Part shown: positions 1-6,367 of the stretch, in pieces
Layout of the letters: every line of letters starts with the position of its first letter
How positions within the stretch are numbered: the first letter of the stretch is position 1
NCBI GenBank assembly: GCA_030038715.1
Contig: JASHSO010000088.1
Coordinates: 1 to 6,367, forward strand
From: Streptosporangiaceae bacterium
GTDB lineage: Bacteria > Actinomycetota > Actinomycetes > Streptosporangiales > Streptosporangiaceae
Reading direction: 5' to 3'
Length of the DNA stretch: 6,367 bases
Translations under genes and position numbers: made by a program
The notes under the pieces: model-generated
The model's input: only the letters and a program-made list of their open reading frames with translations
The model's database searches: none
Told to the model about the DNA's origin: nothing

Positions 1-79
1 TCCCGCGGATCGCGGTGAGCGAGGACCTGCAGCGTCGGCTGCTGGTGGACAACCCGATGCGCCTGTACTGGGAGACCTG

Positions 80-80
<1 letters not shown>
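1..80 (+). CDS. 3' end of an amidohydrolase, probably 2-pyrone-4,6-dicarboxylate hydrolase (LigI/PmdD-like), partial
   Basis: Only the last 25 codons are in the window, read in the frame starting at base 3 and ending at the TGA at 78-80. The tail reads PRIAVSEDL...LLVDNPMRLYWET. The 'LLVDNPxRLY' ending is typical of amidohydrolases of the COG2159/COG3618 type, where the last helix carries an N-P/A-x-R-L-Y/F motif. 2-pyrone-4,6-dicarboxylate (PDC) hydrolase ends this way, and that enzyme performs the step after LigC. The stop codon shares its A with the ATG of ligA (TGATG), so the two genes are translationally coupled. Family assignment rests on a short tail. A 4-oxalomesaconate hydratase or an ACMSD-type decarboxylase from the same superfamily is also possible. 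Confidence 0.6.
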
Positions 81-1317
<1,237 letters not shown>

Positions 1318-1319
<2 letters not shown>

Positions 1320-1322
1320 GAG
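1318..1322 (+). promoter_or_regulatory. Ribosome binding site of ligC overlapping the ligB stop
   Basis: AGGAG, extending to AGGAGAGA, sits 7 bases before the ligC ATG at 1330 and shares its first two bases with the TAG stop of ligB. It fixes the ligC start and is the strongest Shine-Dalgarno match in this operon. Confidence 0.75.
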
Positions 1323-1329
1323 AGACTTC

Positions 1330-2280
1330 ATGCGGATCGCAGTGGCCGGGGCGGGGGCCTTCGGCATCAAGCACCTGGACGCCCTCGCCGCCATCGATGG
1401 CGTCGCCGTCACGTCCGTGGTCAGCCGCCGGCTGGAGCAGGCCGAGCAGGTGGCCCGCAAGTACGGCGCCGACCACGCCGACACCGACCTGGACAAGGTC
1501 CTCGCGCGCGACGACGTCGATGCTGTCATCCTCGCCACGCCGACCCAGCTGCATGCCGAGCAAGCCATCGCCGCCCTGCGCGCGGGTAAGCACGTGCAGG
1601 TCGAGATCCCGCTCGCGGACAGCTGGGCCGACGCCCAGCAGGTCGACCGCGTGCAGCGGGAGACCGGCCTGGTCTGCATGGTCGGGCACACCCGCCGGTT
1701 CAACCCGTCGCACCAGTGGGTCCGCCGTCGGATCGCGGCCGGCGAGTTGTCCATCCAGCAGATGGACGTGCAGACGTACTTCTTCCGCCGCACCAACATG
1801 AACGCCCTCGGCCAGCCCCGCAGCTGGACCGATCACCTGCTGTGGCACCACGCCGCGCACACCGTCGACCTGTTCCAGTACCAGACCGGCGAAGAGACCG
1901 AGATCGCCAACGCCGTGCAGGGGCCGCTGCACCCGGAGCTCGGCATCGCGATGGACATGTCTATTCAGCTGCGGACGCCCAGCGGCCGGATCTGCACTCT
2001 CTCACTGAGCTTCAACAACGACGGGCCGCTTGGCACCTTCTTCCGTTACATCTGCGACAACGGCACCTACATCGCCCGGTACGACGACCTGGTCACCGGG
2101 CGCGAGGAGCCGGTCGACGTGTCCGGGGTCGACGTTTCCACCCATGGCATCGAGCTGCAGGACCGCGAGTTCGTCGCGGCGATCCGCGAAGCACGCGAAC
2201 CGAACTCCAGCGTTCGCAGCGTCCTCAGCTGCTACCGAGTCCTCGGGGAGCTGGACGCTCAGCTCGCGAGCCAGCTATAG
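1330..2280 (+). CDS. ligC: 4-carboxy-2-hydroxymuconate-6-semialdehyde dehydrogenase (LigC/PmdC), Gfo/Idh/MocA family
   Basis: This NAD(P)-dependent dehydrogenase oxidises the LigAB product, as its cyclic hemiacetal, to 2-pyrone-4,6-dicarboxylate. The 316-residue protein begins with the Rossmann motif GAGAFG (residues 7-12). Blocks I associate with SYK-6 LigC are present along its whole length: ATPTQLHAEQAI near 69-80, VEIPLADSW at 91-99, GHTRRFNPSHQW at 119-130, FFRRTNMNALGQPRSWTDH at 151-169, LLWHHAAHTVDLF at 170-182 and SFNNDGPLGTFFRYICDNG at 227-245. The usual Gfo/Idh/MocA E-K-P motif is E-I-P here (92-94); from memory this is also so in LigC, so it is probably a subfamily trait rather than damage. 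The length matches LigC of about 315 residues. It is the last gene of the operon and is followed by a hairpin terminator. Confidence in the specific function is high because ligAB is adjacent. Confidence 0.95.
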   Translation: MRIAVAGAGAFGIKHLDALAAIDGVAVTSVVSRRLEQAEQVARKYGADHADTDLDKVLARDDVDAVILATPTQLHAEQAIAALRAGKHVQVEIPLADSWADAQQVDRVQRETGLVCMVGHTRRFNPSHQWVRRRIAAGELSIQQMDVQTYFFRRTNMNALGQPRSWTDHLLWHHAAHTVDLFQYQTGEETEIANAVQGPLHPELGIAMDMSIQLRTPSGRICTLSLSFNNDGPLGTFFRYICDNGTYIARYDDLVTGREEPVDVSGVDVSTHGIELQDREFVAAIREAREPNSSVRSVLSCYRVLGELDAQLASQL

Positions 2281-2315
2281 CCGGCTCGCAACAGCGCGTC
2301 GACCCGAGGTTCTCC

Positions 2316-2348
2316 CCGTTACCGGTGCGGCCGGCCGGCCGGTGACGG
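2316..2348 (+). terminator. Hairpin downstream of ligC, probable terminator
   Basis: CCGTTACCGG (2316-2325) can pair with CCGGTGACGG (2339-2348) as a 10-bp stem with one G-U wobble in the + strand transcript. The 13-base loop contains GGCCGGCC, which can fold further. It starts 36 bases after the ligC stop, in the gap between two convergent genes. There is no U-run behind it, which is common for terminators in high-GC actinobacteria. On the - strand the wobble becomes a C-A mismatch, so the stem fits the lig operon better than the epimerase transcript. Confidence 0.6.
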
Positions 2349-2357
2349 TGTTCGTCA

Positions 2358-3293
2358 CTACCTGCCGCGCTCCGGCGCGCCGGCCTCGATCCACCGGTAC
2401 ACCCGCTCCACCCCCGTGCTAAGCGGGGTCGCCGGGGCCCAGCCCAGGTCGCGCCGCGCCTGCCCGCAGGCCAGGGCGCCGCGCAGCAGCTCGCCTGGCC
2501 TGGCCGACACGAAGACCGGGTCGACCGGCCGCCCCGCGACGTCGCTGATCACCCGGGCTAGTTCCAGCACGCTGACTTCGACGCCGGTACCGATGTTCCA
2601 GGTACCGGGACGTGCCCGGTCGGCGGCGCCGAGGAAGGCGGCCACAGCATCGGCGACATAGACGTAATCCCGCGTCTGCCGACCGTCGCCGTAGATCGTC
2701 GGCCGCCGGCCGGCCAGCGCCTGCGCACAGAAGATCGTCACCACGCCTGCCTGCCCGGCCGGGTCCTGGCGCGGCCCGTAGACATTGGCGAGCCGGAGCA
2801 CGGCGTGGCTGGCGCCGTGCAGCCGGTTGTACAGGCCCACGTACTGCTCGGCGCAGTGCTTGGCAACGCCGCCCGGCGACTCGGGCAGCGGCAGCACGTC
2901 CTCAAGGGACGGGATCGGCGCGTCCCGGCCATACAGGGCGCCGCCCGTCGAGCAGAAAAGCACCCGGGCGCCGACGGCCCGCGCGGCTTCCAGGACGTTG
3001 ACCGTGCCCACGATGTTGACCCTGGCGTCCTCGGCCGGCCGGACGACAGAGGCCCTGACCTCGATCTGACCGGCTAGGTGACAGATCAGCTCGGGCCCGA
3101 AGTCGCCGACCAGCGCTTCCAGCGAATCGGAGTCGGCCACGCTCAGCTTGTGCAGCGCTGCCTGTTCCGGTACCCGGCCGGGCCGGCCCGATGACAGATC
3201 GTCGGCGATGGCCACGTCGTCGCCTCGCACCACCAGAGCGTCGGCCAGGTGCGACCCGATGAACCCGGCGCCACCGGTGACTAGAACGCGCAT
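2358..3293 (-). CDS. NAD-dependent epimerase/dehydratase (extended SDR, GalE-like) with altered active site
   Basis: The 311-residue product has the extended-SDR fold used by NDP-sugar 4-epimerases and dehydratases. It shows the NAD-binding GGAGFIGSH (7-15), a D-D pair after the second strand (31-32), CHLAGQ (71-76), the FCSTGGALYG block with the catalytic Ser/Thr (113-122), and NVYGPRQDP (170-178) and GDGRQTRDYVYV (202-213) for sugar-nucleotide binding. The Y-x-x-x-K motif reads G-G-V-A-K at 141-145: the lysine is kept but tyrosine is replaced by glycine (codon GGC at 2871-2873), although relatives usually have PYGxxK here. The protein may therefore have changed or lost activity. The start is the ATG at 3293, which places the Rossmann strand at the N-terminus; an upstream in-frame extension of 45 residues is arginine-rich and overlaps the preceding gene. 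No Shine-Dalgarno site precedes it. The exact sugar substrate is unknown. Confidence 0.85.
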   Translation of the reverse strand: MRVLVTGGAGFIGSHLADALVVRGDDVAIADDLSSGRPGRVPEQAALHKLSVADSDSLEALVGDFGPELICHLAGQIEVRASVVRPAEDARVNIVGTVNVLEAARAVGARVLFCSTGGALYGRDAPIPSLEDVLPLPESPGGVAKHCAEQYVGLYNRLHGASHAVLRLANVYGPRQDPAGQAGVVTIFCAQALAGRRPTIYGDGRQTRDYVYVADAVAAFLGAADRARPGTWNIGTGVEVSVLELARVISDVAGRPVDPVFVSARPGELLRGALACGQARRDLGWAPATPLSTGVERVYRWIEAGAPERGR

Positions 3294-3301
3294 GGCAGTT
3301 G

Positions 3302-3307
3302 AGTCTA
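3302..3307 (-). promoter_or_regulatory. Possible -10 element for a leaderless epimerase transcript
   Basis: On the - strand TAGACT lies 8 bases before the epimerase ATG and fits the actinobacterial TAnnnT consensus. Transcription would begin about two bases before the ATG, giving a leaderless mRNA, which would explain the missing Shine-Dalgarno site. No good -35 box is visible, so this is tentative. Confidence 0.25.
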
Positions 3308-3319
3308 TGCAGGCAACGC

Positions 3320-3353
3320 CGGCCTGACCCGACAGGCGGCTTCGGTCAGGCCG
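3320..3353 (-). repeat. Perfect inverted repeat across the hydrolase stop codon (terminator or attenuator candidate)
   Basis: On the + strand CGGCCTGACC (3320-3329) is the exact reverse complement of GGTCAGGCCG (3344-3353), giving a 10-bp perfect stem and a 14-base loop. The stop codon of the MBL-fold gene (3346-3348) lies inside one arm. In the - strand transcript the hairpin ends 26 bases before the epimerase ATG and is not followed by U residues. It could terminate or attenuate readthrough into the epimerase gene, or stabilise the upstream message. A role as a protein-binding palindrome is also possible. Confidence 0.5.
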
Positions 3354-4104
3354 CGCTGCCAGCCAGCAGCACCGCGCCGGCGGAGGCCAGCCGCAGGTCG
3401 CCGCCGAAAGCCGGCGCCGCCTCCGCAAGCGTCGTTGCCGGGTCGTTCCAGGCGACCAGGTGGGTCAGCACGAGCTCGGCCGCCGCTGCCCTGGTGGCAT
3501 GTTCGGCCGCCTGTCGCGCGGTGAGGTGGAGGTTAGGTGGCAAGTCGGGCCGGGCGATGTACGACGCCTCGCAGAGGAGCACATCCGCACCCGCCGCCAG
3601 CCGGACAAGCTCGTCGGACGGTGCGGTATCCGCGGAGTACGCCAGCACTTGGCCGTCGTGCTCGATCCGGACGCCGAAGGTCTCCACCGGATGGTTCATC
3701 CGGGCAGTGGTGATCCGCATCGGGCCCACGTCCATCGTGCCCGGCTCGAGTGTGACAAACTCGAACGCATCCGTCATATCGCTGCCCGAGTCGAGCGCGA
3801 GCGCCCTACTCAGCCTCTCGGCGGTGCGCGCGGGTCCGTATACCGCGATCTTCGGCCGCCGGCCGTCCGGGGCGTGCAGCTGCGCCACGCAGTAGCCGCA
3901 CATGTCAAGGCAGTGGTCGGCATGCAGGTGGCTCAGGTATATCGCGTCGATCTCGTCCAGCGCGGCGTACCGCTGCAAGGCGCCGAGCGCCCCGTTCCCC
4001 ATATCGATGACGAGCCGGAAACCTTGCGCCTCAATCAGATAACAGGACGCCGGACTATCTGGTCCAGGAAAGCTGCCCGCGCAGCCCACAACCGTTGCAC
4101 GCAC
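3346..4104 (-). CDS. MBL-fold metallo-hydrolase, Rv1339-like (putative cyclic-nucleotide phosphodiesterase / RNase Z-like)
   Basis: The 252-residue product is a single metallo-beta-lactamase-fold domain. It has the zinc motif HLHADH (59-64) and further likely ligands His138 (MNHPVE), Asp159 (YSADTA) and His215 (LTHLVAW), with Glu179 in LLCEASY. The opening VVGCAGSFPGPDSPASCYL and LGALQRYA near 40-47 are features I recall from mycobacterial Rv1339, reported as an atypical cAMP phosphodiesterase; the wider family is often called RNase Z-like. I chose the GTG at 4104 because the first beta strand starts there, with a weak G-rich ribosome site (GGGGG, - strand, 4107-4111). A 64-residue in-frame extension upstream crosses the intergenic region, reaches into the divergent gene and looks non-coding. 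It precedes the epimerase gene on the same strand. The usual YSGDTG is YSADTA here; metal ligands are retained. The substrate is inferred, not shown. Confidence 0.85.
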   Translation of the reverse strand: MRATVVGCAGSFPGPDSPASCYLIEAQGFRLVIDMGNGALGALQRYAALDEIDAIYLSHLHADHCLDMCGYCVAQLHAPDGRRPKIAVYGPARTAERLSRALALDSGSDMTDAFEFVTLEPGTMDVGPMRITTARMNHPVETFGVRIEHDGQVLAYSADTAPSDELVRLAAGADVLLCEASYIARPDLPPNLHLTARQAAEHATRAAAAELVLTHLVAWNDPATTLAEAAPAFGGDLRLASAGAVLLAGSAA

Positions 4105-4166
4105 AGCCCCCAAGGCTAACCTGCCCGGCGTTACTGGGCCGCTACTACCACTATCATCCGCAAAAC

Positions 4167-4194
4167 GGCATGATCCGAGGCCACGGATCCCGCC
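4167..4194. promoter_or_regulatory. Imperfect palindrome in the divergent intergenic region, candidate operator
   Basis: GATCCG (4172-4177) and CGGATC (4184-4189) form a perfect inverted repeat around a 6-base spacer. After a 2-base mismatch symmetry resumes with GGC (4167-4169) and GCC (4192-4194), so 9 of 11 positions match per arm. It lies between the divergent MBL-hydrolase and permease genes, 37 bases before the permease ATG, a normal place for a dimeric regulator. No regulator gene is in the window, and the rest of the 126-bp gap (4105-4230) shows no convincing -35/-10 pair. Confidence 0.35.
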
Positions 4195-4221
4195 TAGTCC
4201 TGCAGCCAGCCGACCGGCGGC

Positions 4222-4226
4222 GGAGG
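4222..4226 (+). promoter_or_regulatory. Ribosome binding site of the MFS permease gene
   Basis: GGAGG lies 4 bases before the ATG at 4231 and only one base before an in-frame GTG at 4228. The spacing, although short, favours the ATG as the start. Confidence 0.65.
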
Positions 4227-4230
4227 TGTG

Positions 4231-5529
4231 ATGACCGAGCAGTCGACCGACCGGGATCTCCCGACTTCGCTGGCGCTCGCCGAGCCGACGGTGCACGTGC
4301 GACCGGCCTGGATCACCGGACTGAGCCTGGCCAGCCTGGGCATGTGGATGGCCGCGCTAACCCCTGCGCAGGTGCTGCTGCCCATCCAACTGCAGGACAT
4401 CGACCCGCGTACCAAGCTGCTCACGCTCGGCCTGGTGTCGGCGGTCGGCGCTGTGGCCTCGGTGCTGGCTACGCCGCTGGCCGGTGCGCTGTCGGACCGG
4501 ACCACCCCGGCGTTCGGCATCGGCAGGCTGCGCGGCCGCAGGCACCGGTGGACGCTCGCCATGGCCCTGCTGGGGGCGGCCTGCATGATCGTGCTCGGGC
4601 ACCAGCGGACCGTCGCCGGCGTCGCGGTGCTATGGGTCCTGTTCAGTGCCTTCCAAAACGGCGAGTACGCCAGCCTGAGCGCGGCCATTCCCGACCACGT
4701 GCCGATCCCGCAGCGGGCCACCGTTGCGGGCTGGGTGGGCATGCCGCAGGCACTCGGCCTGGTCGCCGGCACGGTCCTGGTCGTCGATGTCTTCGACTCC
4801 AAGCTAGTGCCCGGCTACCTGGCGCTAAGCCTGTTGTTCTTCGCGCTGGCAATCCCGTTCGCGATGCTGACCGACGACCATCCGCTGGACCCTGCGCACC
4901 GTAACCCGTTCTCCTGGCGCAAGCTGCTGGCCTCCTACTGGATTAGCCCGAAGGAGTACCCGGACTTCGCCTGGGCCTGGCTGACGCGCTTCCTGGCGTC
5001 GCTGGCGATCGCGATGGGCACGCTGTACCTGCTGTACTTCCTGCGCGACAAGATCCACCTTGAGCAGCACTACCACATGTCGGCCGCCAGCGGCCTGCTC
5101 ATCCTGATCGTCATCTACACGGTCTGCGTGGTGATCACTGCCATTGTTGGCGGGATGATCTCGGACCGGATGGGCAAGCGGAAGATGATCGTGACGGTGT
5201 CCGGCGCCCTGATGGGGGTCGCTGCGCTGCTGCTGACGTTCGAGGAAACATGGCCTGCTTCGCAGGTCGCCGCGGTCCTGTTTGGCGTTGGCTTCGGCGC
5301 TTACCTGGCCGTCGACCAGGCCTTGATCACCCAGGTGCTGCCCGCGGCCAAGGACCGGGCCAAGGACCTCGGCATCATCAACATCGCGATCGTCGGCCCG
5401 ACGGCGATCGGCTCGGCGATCGCGGCTCCGATCGCCGACTTCCTCGGCTATCCAGCCCTGTTCGGCGCGACCGCGATCGTCGCCGCACTTGGCTCGGCTG
5501 TCGTCTGGAAAATCAAGACGGTGCCGTAA
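4231..5529 (+). CDS. Major facilitator superfamily (MFS) permease
   Basis: The 432-residue inner-membrane protein has about 12 hydrophobic segments (roughly 27-50, 64-86, 108-125, 129-150, 165-186, 193-213, 247-270, 286-309, 318-336, 344-365, 380-403, 407-426). A longer polar linker follows segment six. The MFS motif A loop is seen as GALSDRTTPAFGIGRLRGRR after segment 2, and a repeat of it, GGMISDRMGKRK (307-318), after segment 8. The basic loop 100-107 marks the cytoplasmic side. The form GALSDRTTPAFG resembles sugar/GPH-like and other actinobacterial MFS carriers, so the substrate cannot be read from the sequence. Location suggests, but does not prove, import or export of an aromatic acid linked to the lig operon. 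It is transcribed away from the MBL hydrolase gene, and its last 17 bases overlap the convergent thioesterase gene. An in-frame GTG at 4228 is a less likely start. Confidence 0.88.
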   Translation: MTEQSTDRDLPTSLALAEPTVHVRPAWITGLSLASLGMWMAALTPAQVLLPIQLQDIDPRTKLLTLGLVSAVGAVASVLATPLAGALSDRTTPAFGIGRLRGRRHRWTLAMALLGAACMIVLGHQRTVAGVAVLWVLFSAFQNGEYASLSAAIPDHVPIPQRATVAGWVGMPQALGLVAGTVLVVDVFDSKLVPGYLALSLLFFALAIPFAMLTDDHPLDPAHRNPFSWRKLLASYWISPKEYPDFAWAWLTRFLASLAIAMGTLYLLYFLRDKIHLEQHYHMSAASGLLILIVIYTVCVVITAIVGGMISDRMGKRKMIVTVSGALMGVAALLLTFEETWPASQVAAVLFGVGFGAYLAVDQALITQVLPAAKDRAKDLGIINIAIVGPTAIGSAIAAPIADFLGYPALFGATAIVAALGSAVVWKIKTVP

Positions 5530-6367
5530 CGGCGGCCCCTCCGCGCAGCCTGCCGCGCCCCACCCTGGCCAGCTGCCTGCTCTGCGCCACCAGGTGGCAC
5601 GCGGCGTCCCACACCTCGGTTTCCTCGTCGAACCAGCCACCGCTGACGTGCCGACAGCGGGCGGCGACCCGGAGTGGTCCGGGGCAAGGCACGGCCCGCA
5701 TGTGCCAGGTGAGCTCGACGGTCGGGGCCCATCCAGTCGCGCCAAGCCCGAACACCACCGGCGGCAACCCGTCGACGGCCAGCGCGAGCAGGTAGGCGTC
5801 CAGGTCGCGGTCTTCCCTAAGCCGGAAATAGCCACGCATTTCCGGGATGCCGGATGGTGCCCCGGTCCGCCAGCCGGTACTGGCAGGGTCGAGCAGCACC
5901 TCGACTTGCGCGGCGTAGCCCTCCAACCCGTCTGCCCCGGTCGTGCCCGACCACTTGCCGAGGTCGATGCAATCCGACATGGCCGGGAACGGCGGCGGAG
6001 AAGCCGTCCAGGCCAGCGCCTCAGACCCGGCGGCCCGAGCGTCGCCGTCGGCGGGCCCGCCAAGCACTGTTCCGGTGGTCACCGTCGTGTCTAGCACCGG
6101 CGCCCCGTCCTGGGTCAGTGTCGCCCTAGCGGTGGCCGCCGTCTTGCCCTGCCGCAGCCAGGTAACGTGTACCTCCGCCGGGGCCAGCCGCGGGACGCAC
6201 AGGAAGTGGGCGCTGGTGGCGACCGGGTGCAGGTGCGGCGATGTGTCGAGTACGGCGCGCAGCACCTGTGCCAGCAACGCACCGCCGTTAATGGCGGGCG
6301 GAGCAGAGTTTCCCGCGACCACAACGGCGAACCTGGCGTCCAGAACGGCGTCGTAACGGCCGTCGCC
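5513..6367 (-). CDS. TesB-like acyl-CoA thioesterase (double hotdog), N-terminus cut by the window edge
   Basis: The reading frame is open to the right edge, and 284 residues plus stop are visible. Although a GTG occurs at 6322, the 15 codons before it (RYDAVLDARFAV) match the usual start region of TesB-like proteins (F-x-A-x-L-D-x-x-W), so the true start lies outside the window. The first hotdog domain has INGGALLAQVLRA (visible residues 25-37), the NGG motif before the central helix. The second ends with DEETEVWDAACHLVAQSRQLARV, the typical 'lWD..G.LvAqsrQ' finish. Such enzymes hydrolyse acyl-CoA thioesters in the cytoplasm; chain specificity cannot be told. The stop TGA (5513-5515 on the + strand as TCA) lies inside the last codons of the convergent permease gene, so the two mRNAs overlap. 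Confidence 0.8.
   Translation of the reverse strand, partial: GDGRYDAVLDARFAVVVAGNSAPPAINGGALLAQVLRAVLDTSPHLHPVATSAHFLCVPRLAPAEVHVTWLRQGKTAATARATLTQDGAPVLDTTVTTGTVLGGPADGDARAAGSEALAWTASPPPFPAMSDCIDLGKWSGTTGADGLEGYAAQVEVLLDPASTGWRTGAPSGIPEMRGYFRLREDRDLDAYLLALAVDGLPPVVFGLGATGWAPTVELTWHMRAVPCPGPLRVAARCRHVSGGWFDEETEVWDAACHLVAQSRQLARVGRGRLRGGAAVTAPS

Noticed and set aside
2329..2342. GGCCGGCCGGCCGG run as a short tandem repeat or restriction-site cluster
   Set aside because: It is short, expected at this GC content, and is explained as the loop and arm of the terminator hairpin.
1716..2345. Open frame of 209 codons on the + strand within ligC
   Set aside because: It is an alternative frame of ligC, arginine/proline-rich, with no ribosome site or recognisable domain.
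3294..3428. N-terminal extension of the epimerase to an ATG at 3428
   Set aside because: It would add an arginine- and cysteine-rich stretch before the Rossmann strand and overlap the end of the hydrolase gene by 83 bases; MRVLVTGGAGFIG is a standard start.
4095..4122. TTGCAC...TAACCT as a promoter for the permease
   Set aside because: Spacing is 16, but each box matches only three of six consensus positions and the site overlaps the start of the hydrolase gene.
4105..4296. N-terminal extension of the MBL hydrolase to 4296
   Set aside because: It would cross the whole intergenic region and part of the divergent permease gene, and the added residues resemble no part of the family.
4825..6063. 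Antisense open frame of 412 codons under the permease and thioesterase genes
   Set aside because: The translation is rich in Arg, Gly and Pro without family motifs, and it lies across two well-supported genes, one on each strand.

Overview
The window is GC-rich (third codon positions mostly G/C), tightly packed, and uses GTG as well as ATG starts. Together with the look of the proteins this suggests a high-GC actinobacterium. That is an inference; no rRNA or other taxonomic marker is present.

Left part (1-2280, + strand): the end of a catabolic operon for meta-cleavage of protocatechuate at the 4,5 position. It holds the last 25 codons of an amidohydrolase (probably a 2-pyrone-4,6-dicarboxylate hydrolase), then ligA/pmdA and ligB/pmdB (alpha and beta subunits of protocatechuate 4,5-dioxygenase), then ligC/pmdC (4-carboxy-2-hydroxymuconate-6-semialdehyde dehydrogenase). 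Spacings of -1, +1 and +10 bp indicate one translationally coupled unit. LigAB opens the ring, LigC oxidises the semialdehyde (as its cyclic hemiacetal) to 2-pyrone-4,6-dicarboxylate, and the amidohydrolase would hydrolyse that lactone towards central metabolism. A GC-rich hairpin after ligC is a likely terminator.

Middle (2358-4104, - strand): a metallo-beta-lactamase-fold hydrolase of the Rv1339 / RNase Z-like type, followed 52 bp later by an extended-SDR NDP-sugar epimerase/dehydratase. The epimerase has glycine where the catalytic tyrosine of YxxxK should be. A perfect 10-bp hairpin lies across the stop codon of the hydrolase gene, between the two genes.

Right part: a 126-bp divergent intergenic region with an imperfect 28-bp palindrome, then a 12-helix MFS permease (4231-5529, + strand). 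Its 3' end overlaps by 17 bp the end of a convergent TesB-like acyl-CoA thioesterase gene, which runs off the right edge (5513 to beyond 6367, - strand). The permease could import an aromatic acid for the operon on the left, but nothing in the sequence shows its substrate. I see no mobile element, CRISPR array, RNA gene or clearly new multi-gene system. The oddest items are the epimerase active-site change and the 4,5-cleavage operon in a probable actinobacterium.
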